Below are positions 45,792 through 47,907 of a stretch of 47,907 bases of DNA, piece after piece. The translations under genes were made by a program, and so were the position numbers. The DNA lies in assembly GCA_009379955.1 (NCBI GenBank), contig WHST01000037.1, positions 1 through 47,907 of the forward strand, given 5' to 3'. The notes under the pieces are model-generated. The model did no database searches, had not been told where the DNA came from, and saw only the letters and a program-made list of their open reading frames with translations. Position 1 is the first letter of the stretch, and every line of letters starts with the position of its first letter. The stretch comes from Streptosporangiales bacterium (GTDB lineage Bacteria; Actinomycetota; Actinomycetes; Streptosporangiales; WHST01).

Positions 45792-46184
45792 TCAGCTTCC
45801 GCCCTCCCTGGCCGGGTTGCTCGTGCACAGGCCCAGCCGCTGGCCCGCGGGGTCGTGGAACTGCGCCCACCAGCCCATGTCGCCGCCGACCTCGGTACGC
45901 GCGTCGAGCACCGTGCCGCCGTTGTCCGCCACCCGGGCGAGCGTCGCCTCGAGGTCGGCGACGTTGACGTAGACGGCCACGCCGTGGCCCGGCGGCGTCT
46001 CGCGGGATCCGTCGAGGGCGCCGACCATGTCGCCACCGGACGTGGAGATCATCTCGTAGGTGCCACCGAAGTTCTGGAACGTCCAGCCGAAGACCGCCCC
46101 GTAGAAGGCCTTGCCCTTCTCCAGGTCCGGTACCGGCAGCTCCCACCAGGTGACCCTGTCGTAGTCGTTCACGTTCTCTGCCAT
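45792..46184 (-). CDS. VOC-family (glyoxalase-like) protein
   Basis: A 130-residue vicinal-oxygen-chelate protein with the paired beta-alpha-beta-beta-beta halves: VTWWELPVPDLEKGKAFYGA (about 11-30) and HGVAVYVNVADLEATLARV (about 67-85), ending FHDPAGQRLGLC. Possible metal ligands are the Glu of WWELP and the later His/Glu positions. Members close to ECF42 genes are frequent and of unknown substrate. It lies between the YCII gene and the sigma factor on one strand. Confidence 0.92.
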   Translation of the reverse strand: MAENVNDYDRVTWWELPVPDLEKGKAFYGAVFGWTFQNFGGTYEMISTSGGDMVGALDGSRETPPGHGVAVYVNVADLEATLARVADNGGTVLDARTEVGGDMGWWAQFHDPAGQRLGLCTSNPAREGGS

Positions 46185-46213
46185 CACGTGCTCCTTACTC
46201 CGTCGATCTCCGG

Positions 46214-46549
46214 TCAGAAGTCCAGCAGTGGGCGCACCTCGACGGCCAGGCCGGGACTCCTCGGCACCTGCTTCGCGTACGCGAGCGCCTGGTCGATGTC
46301 GGCACACGAGATCACGTATACGCCGCCCATCTGCTCACGCGCCTCGGCGAACGGCCCGTCGGTCACGACGTCGTCGCGTAGCGTCTTCGCCGAGCTCGAC
46401 TGGTCGAGCGCCTCGCCCGACACGTAGACGCCGTCCTCGCGGAGGCGATCAGTGAACTCCTCGTGCTCGCCGATGATCCGACGCTGCTCGGAGACCGGCA
46501 TCGCGGCATCCGCGGCCTCGTCGCCGTACAGCAACAGGAGGAACTTCAT
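46214..46549 (-). CDS. YCII-related (DGPF) protein, ECF42 partner
   Basis: A 111-residue ferredoxin-like-fold protein. It begins MKFLLLLYGDEAA and contains the diagnostic VTDGPFAEAREQMGGVYVI (about 64-82), the DGPF motif. Such proteins are the usual companions of ECF42 sigma factors and often their target genes. It is the first gene of the run, so its promoter probably serves the VOC and sigma genes too. Confidence 0.94.
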   Translation of the reverse strand: MKFLLLLYGDEAADAAMPVSEQRRIIGEHEEFTDRLREDGVYVSGEALDQSSSAKTLRDDVVTDGPFAEAREQMGGVYVISCADIDQALAYAKQVPRSPGLAVEVRPLLDF

Positions 46550-46636
46550 CACGGTCCTTTCTCTCGGTGCACCCGCGAGGATGACGTACGACCGCCGCCG
46601 GATCGACAACCGCGCCGGGACTTTCTCCCGGAGATC

Positions 46637-46642
46637 TATAGA
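46637..46642 (+). promoter_or_regulatory. Possible -10 hexamer of a leaderless transcript
   Basis: TATAGA ends nine bases before the ATG of the oxidoreductase at 46651, and no ribosome site is visible in between. Transcription would then start at or near the start codon, as in many actinomycete leaderless mRNAs. No clear -35 is seen. Confidence 0.3.
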
Positions 46643-46650
46643 GTCTCGGC

Positions 46651-47526
46651 ATGCCACTGCGAATCGGACTGGTCGGAGCGGGCCCCTGGGCCCACGAGGT
46701 ACACGGCGTCGGCCTCGCCGCGTCACCGCGGGTCGAGTTCGCCGGCGTGTGGGCGCGCCGGGCCGAGGCTGCGGCCGCACTCGCCGACGCCCACGGCGTG
46801 CCGGTGTACGACGACGTCGACACGCTCGTCGAGGCGGTCGACGCGGTGGCGTTCTGCGTCCCGCCGGAGGTCCAGGCGCGGCTCGCGACGCGTGCGGCGG
46901 TGCGGGGACGTCACCTGGTCCTCGACAAGCCGATCGCCGCCGATCTGGCCACCGGGGAGCCGCTGGCGACTGCCGCCGAGCGGGCGGGCGTCCACAGTGG
47001 CGTGTTCTTCACCTGCCGCTACCTGCCGGCGGCACGCGAGTTCCTCACCGAGGCCCATGCAGGGAAGTGGCACGGCGGACAGGCGACGTTCGTGTCCGGC
47101 GCGCTCCTGGCGGGCCAGTTCGCCGACTCGCCGTGGCGGCACGAGTCCGGCGCCCTCTGGGACGTCGGCCCGCACGCCGTCGAGCTGCTCGACGCCGCGC
47201 TGGGCCCGGTCACCGGCGTGCGCGCGGCCGCCCGCGGCCCGAGCGACCTCGTCCACCTCGTGCTCGACCACGACAGCGGCGCGGTCAGCCAGGCGTTGCT
47301 GAGCCTGCGCGTGCCGCTCACGACGACTCTCGCCGAGGTCGAGCTGTTCGGCGACGAGGGGAGCCACGCGTTCGCCCTCGCCGGGATGTCGGCCACCGAC
47401 GCGTACGGCGTGCTGCTCGGTGAGCTCGCCGACCGGGTCGAGGGCACCGGCGCCGGACCCGCCTGCGACGTCCACCGCGGCCTGCAGGTGCAGCGCGTGC
47501 TCGCGGCAGCCGGCGACCTGCTCTGA
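46651..47526 (+). CDS. Gfo/Idh/MocA-family oxidoreductase
   Basis: A 291-residue NAD(P)-dependent dehydrogenase. The Rossmann motif RIGLVGAGPWAHEVHGVGLA is at about 4-23, and the conserved LVLDKPIAAD at about 89-98 has the catalytic Lys-Pro. The C-terminal beta-sheet domain includes GALWDVGPHAVELLDAALG, with the usual Asp and His. It is somewhat shorter than sugar or inositol dehydrogenases (330-360). Substrate unknown. Divergent from the ECF42 run; repeat copy 3 follows. Confidence 0.92.
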   Translation: MPLRIGLVGAGPWAHEVHGVGLAASPRVEFAGVWARRAEAAAALADAHGVPVYDDVDTLVEAVDAVAFCVPPEVQARLATRAAVRGRHLVLDKPIAADLATGEPLATAAERAGVHSGVFFTCRYLPAAREFLTEAHAGKWHGGQATFVSGALLAGQFADSPWRHESGALWDVGPHAVELLDAALGPVTGVRAAARGPSDLVHLVLDHDSGAVSQALLSLRVPLTTTLAEVELFGDEGSHAFALAGMSATDAYGVLLGELADRVEGTGAGPACDVHRGLQVQRVLAAAGDLL

Positions 47527-47539
47527 GTCGTCAGTCGTC

Positions 47540-47611
47540 GGAGCTTCACCTCACCGAGGTGGACTTCACCTCGTCCCTGCACGAGGTGAAGCACCCGTTG
47601 ATCACGTTAAC
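47540..47611 (+). repeat. Compound palindromic repeat, copy 3 (interrupted)
   Basis: GGAGCTTCACCTC (47540-47552) is followed by the hairpin block GGACTTCACCTCGT...ACGAGGTGAA at 47561-47590, with a decayed outer stem, and by GTTGATCACGTTAAC at 47597-47611. There the palindrome stops abruptly; its second half is replaced by unrelated sequence beginning CTCGG. It starts 13 bases after the upstream stop codon. Confidence 0.8.
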
Positions 47612-47770
47612 CTCGGTCTTTCACACCTGGTGGGGCGACACGGGGTGTGGTGATGCGAAAGTGCCTTGTCTGCAAGGGAAACTGGGACTTGTCGACGGTC
47701 CTGTTGCTCTTGGAGAAAGACACTTCGCGGGTGAAGCGTAGCAAGCGGTCGCGGGTGAGGGTGAGCGCTG
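47612..47770. mobile_element. Probable end of an insertion sequence interrupting repeat copy 3
   Basis: The sequence changes character exactly where the palindrome breaks and holds no gene I can support. It looks like the non-coding end of an insertion sequence, itself cut by the IS3-type element to its right. The identity of this inner element is uncertain; no transposase part is preserved in the window. Confidence 0.4.
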
Positions 47771-47907
47771 TGGTTCCCCCGAAATCGTGGAGGGTTCCTT
47801 ATGCCGCTTCCCGGTCGGGGACGGCGTTCTCGTAGTTGATCGGGCTCATCATGCCTGCGGCGGTGTGCCGTCGGTCGTGGTTGTAGAAGCCGTAGCACCA
47901 GTCCAGC
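47771..47907 (-). mobile_element. IS3-family element, 3' end
   Basis: The transposase tail stops at 47799, and TGGTTCCCCCGAAATCGTGG just beyond it has the look of an IS3 terminal inverted repeat. The element continues past the window edge. The exact terminus near 47770 is estimated, because the partner repeat is not visible. Confidence 0.6.
47799..47907 (-). CDS. IS3-family transposase OrfB, C-terminal end (cut by window edge)
   Basis: The last 35 residues are present, starting LDWCYGFYNHDRRHTAAGMM and continuing SPINYE to the stop. WxxxYNxxRxHxxxxxxxPxxYE is the closing pattern of the DDE integrase core of IS3-type transposases. The rest, including the catalytic triad, lies outside the window, so whether the gene is intact cannot be judged. 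Confidence 0.85.
   Translation of the reverse strand, partial: LDWCYGFYNHDRRHTAAGMMSPINYENAVPDREAA

Noticed and set aside
44438-46036. Longer sigma factor starting at 46036
   Set aside because: The extra N-terminus is the shadow of the VOC gene; the family start [16 protein letters not shown] fits the ATG at 45688.

Overview
The window comes from a high-GC actinomycete chromosome. Supporting signs are the strong G/C third-position bias, frequent GTG starts, ATGA/GTGA start-stop overlaps, a PucR-controlled purine operon, an ECF42-type sigma factor and the order murI / metallo-hydrolase / rph / rdgB. I cannot name the genus from sequence alone.

Left edge (1-3485): the end of an integrative element. 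It holds a cut-off small element-type protein, an HTH regulator, and a five-helix membrane gene (1620-2843) of clearly lower GC than the rest. It closes with a 3' tRNA fragment (about 3446-3485, most like tRNA-Lys) that looks like an attachment-site copy. GACAA/TTGTC repeats lie before both the regulator and the membrane gene, so the first may control the second.

3486-12052: an EF-hand protein, a tandem Lrp/AsnC regulator, a decayed racemase, a quinone oxidoreductase, a fused SecDF, membrane and exported proteins of unknown role, and a PucR-type regulator.

12280-21657: one compact ten-gene purine-degradation operon, read away from the PucR gene. It encodes OHCU decarboxylase, hydroxyisourate hydrolase, urate oxidase, a three-subunit xanthine dehydrogenase, an 8-oxoguanine/guanine deaminase-type amidohydrolase, a free-standing allophanate-hydrolase C-terminal-type domain, allantoinase and allantoicase. 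Together these would take guanine-type bases, xanthine and urate to ureidoglycolate and urea.

21645-32037: a lipoprotein/OmpA-domain pair, a methyltransferase, a glycosyltransferase, a GroES-like protein with a DUF3618 protein, a MITE-like element and a BCP peroxiredoxin. An oxidoreductase/MarR pair follows, flanked by a second copy of the 3' part of the peroxiredoxin gene, which is the pattern left by single-crossover integration. Then come a penicillin-acylase-family enzyme and tRNA-Leu(TAG).

32059-40716: a GNAT protein, a DedA protein and a RibD-type reductase. Next is a lysine-degradation set: lysine 6-aminotransferase, an aminoadipate-semialdehyde-type dehydrogenase and a fused E1 2-oxoacid dehydrogenase. 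A membrane protein of unknown role ends the block.

40828-46549: a minus-strand run from an ECF42 stress-type module (YCII protein, VOC protein, sigma factor) into murI, a LysE-type exporter, a metallo-hydrolase, rph and rdgB. A Gfo/Idh/MocA oxidoreductase diverges from it.

Three copies of an ~80-bp compound palindromic repeat (near 3609-3693, 40721-40798 and 47540-47611) stand between genes. The third is broken by what look like nested insertion sequences at the right edge. The best candidates for new biology are this repeat family, the element-borne membrane gene with its putative operator, and the bcp integration scar.
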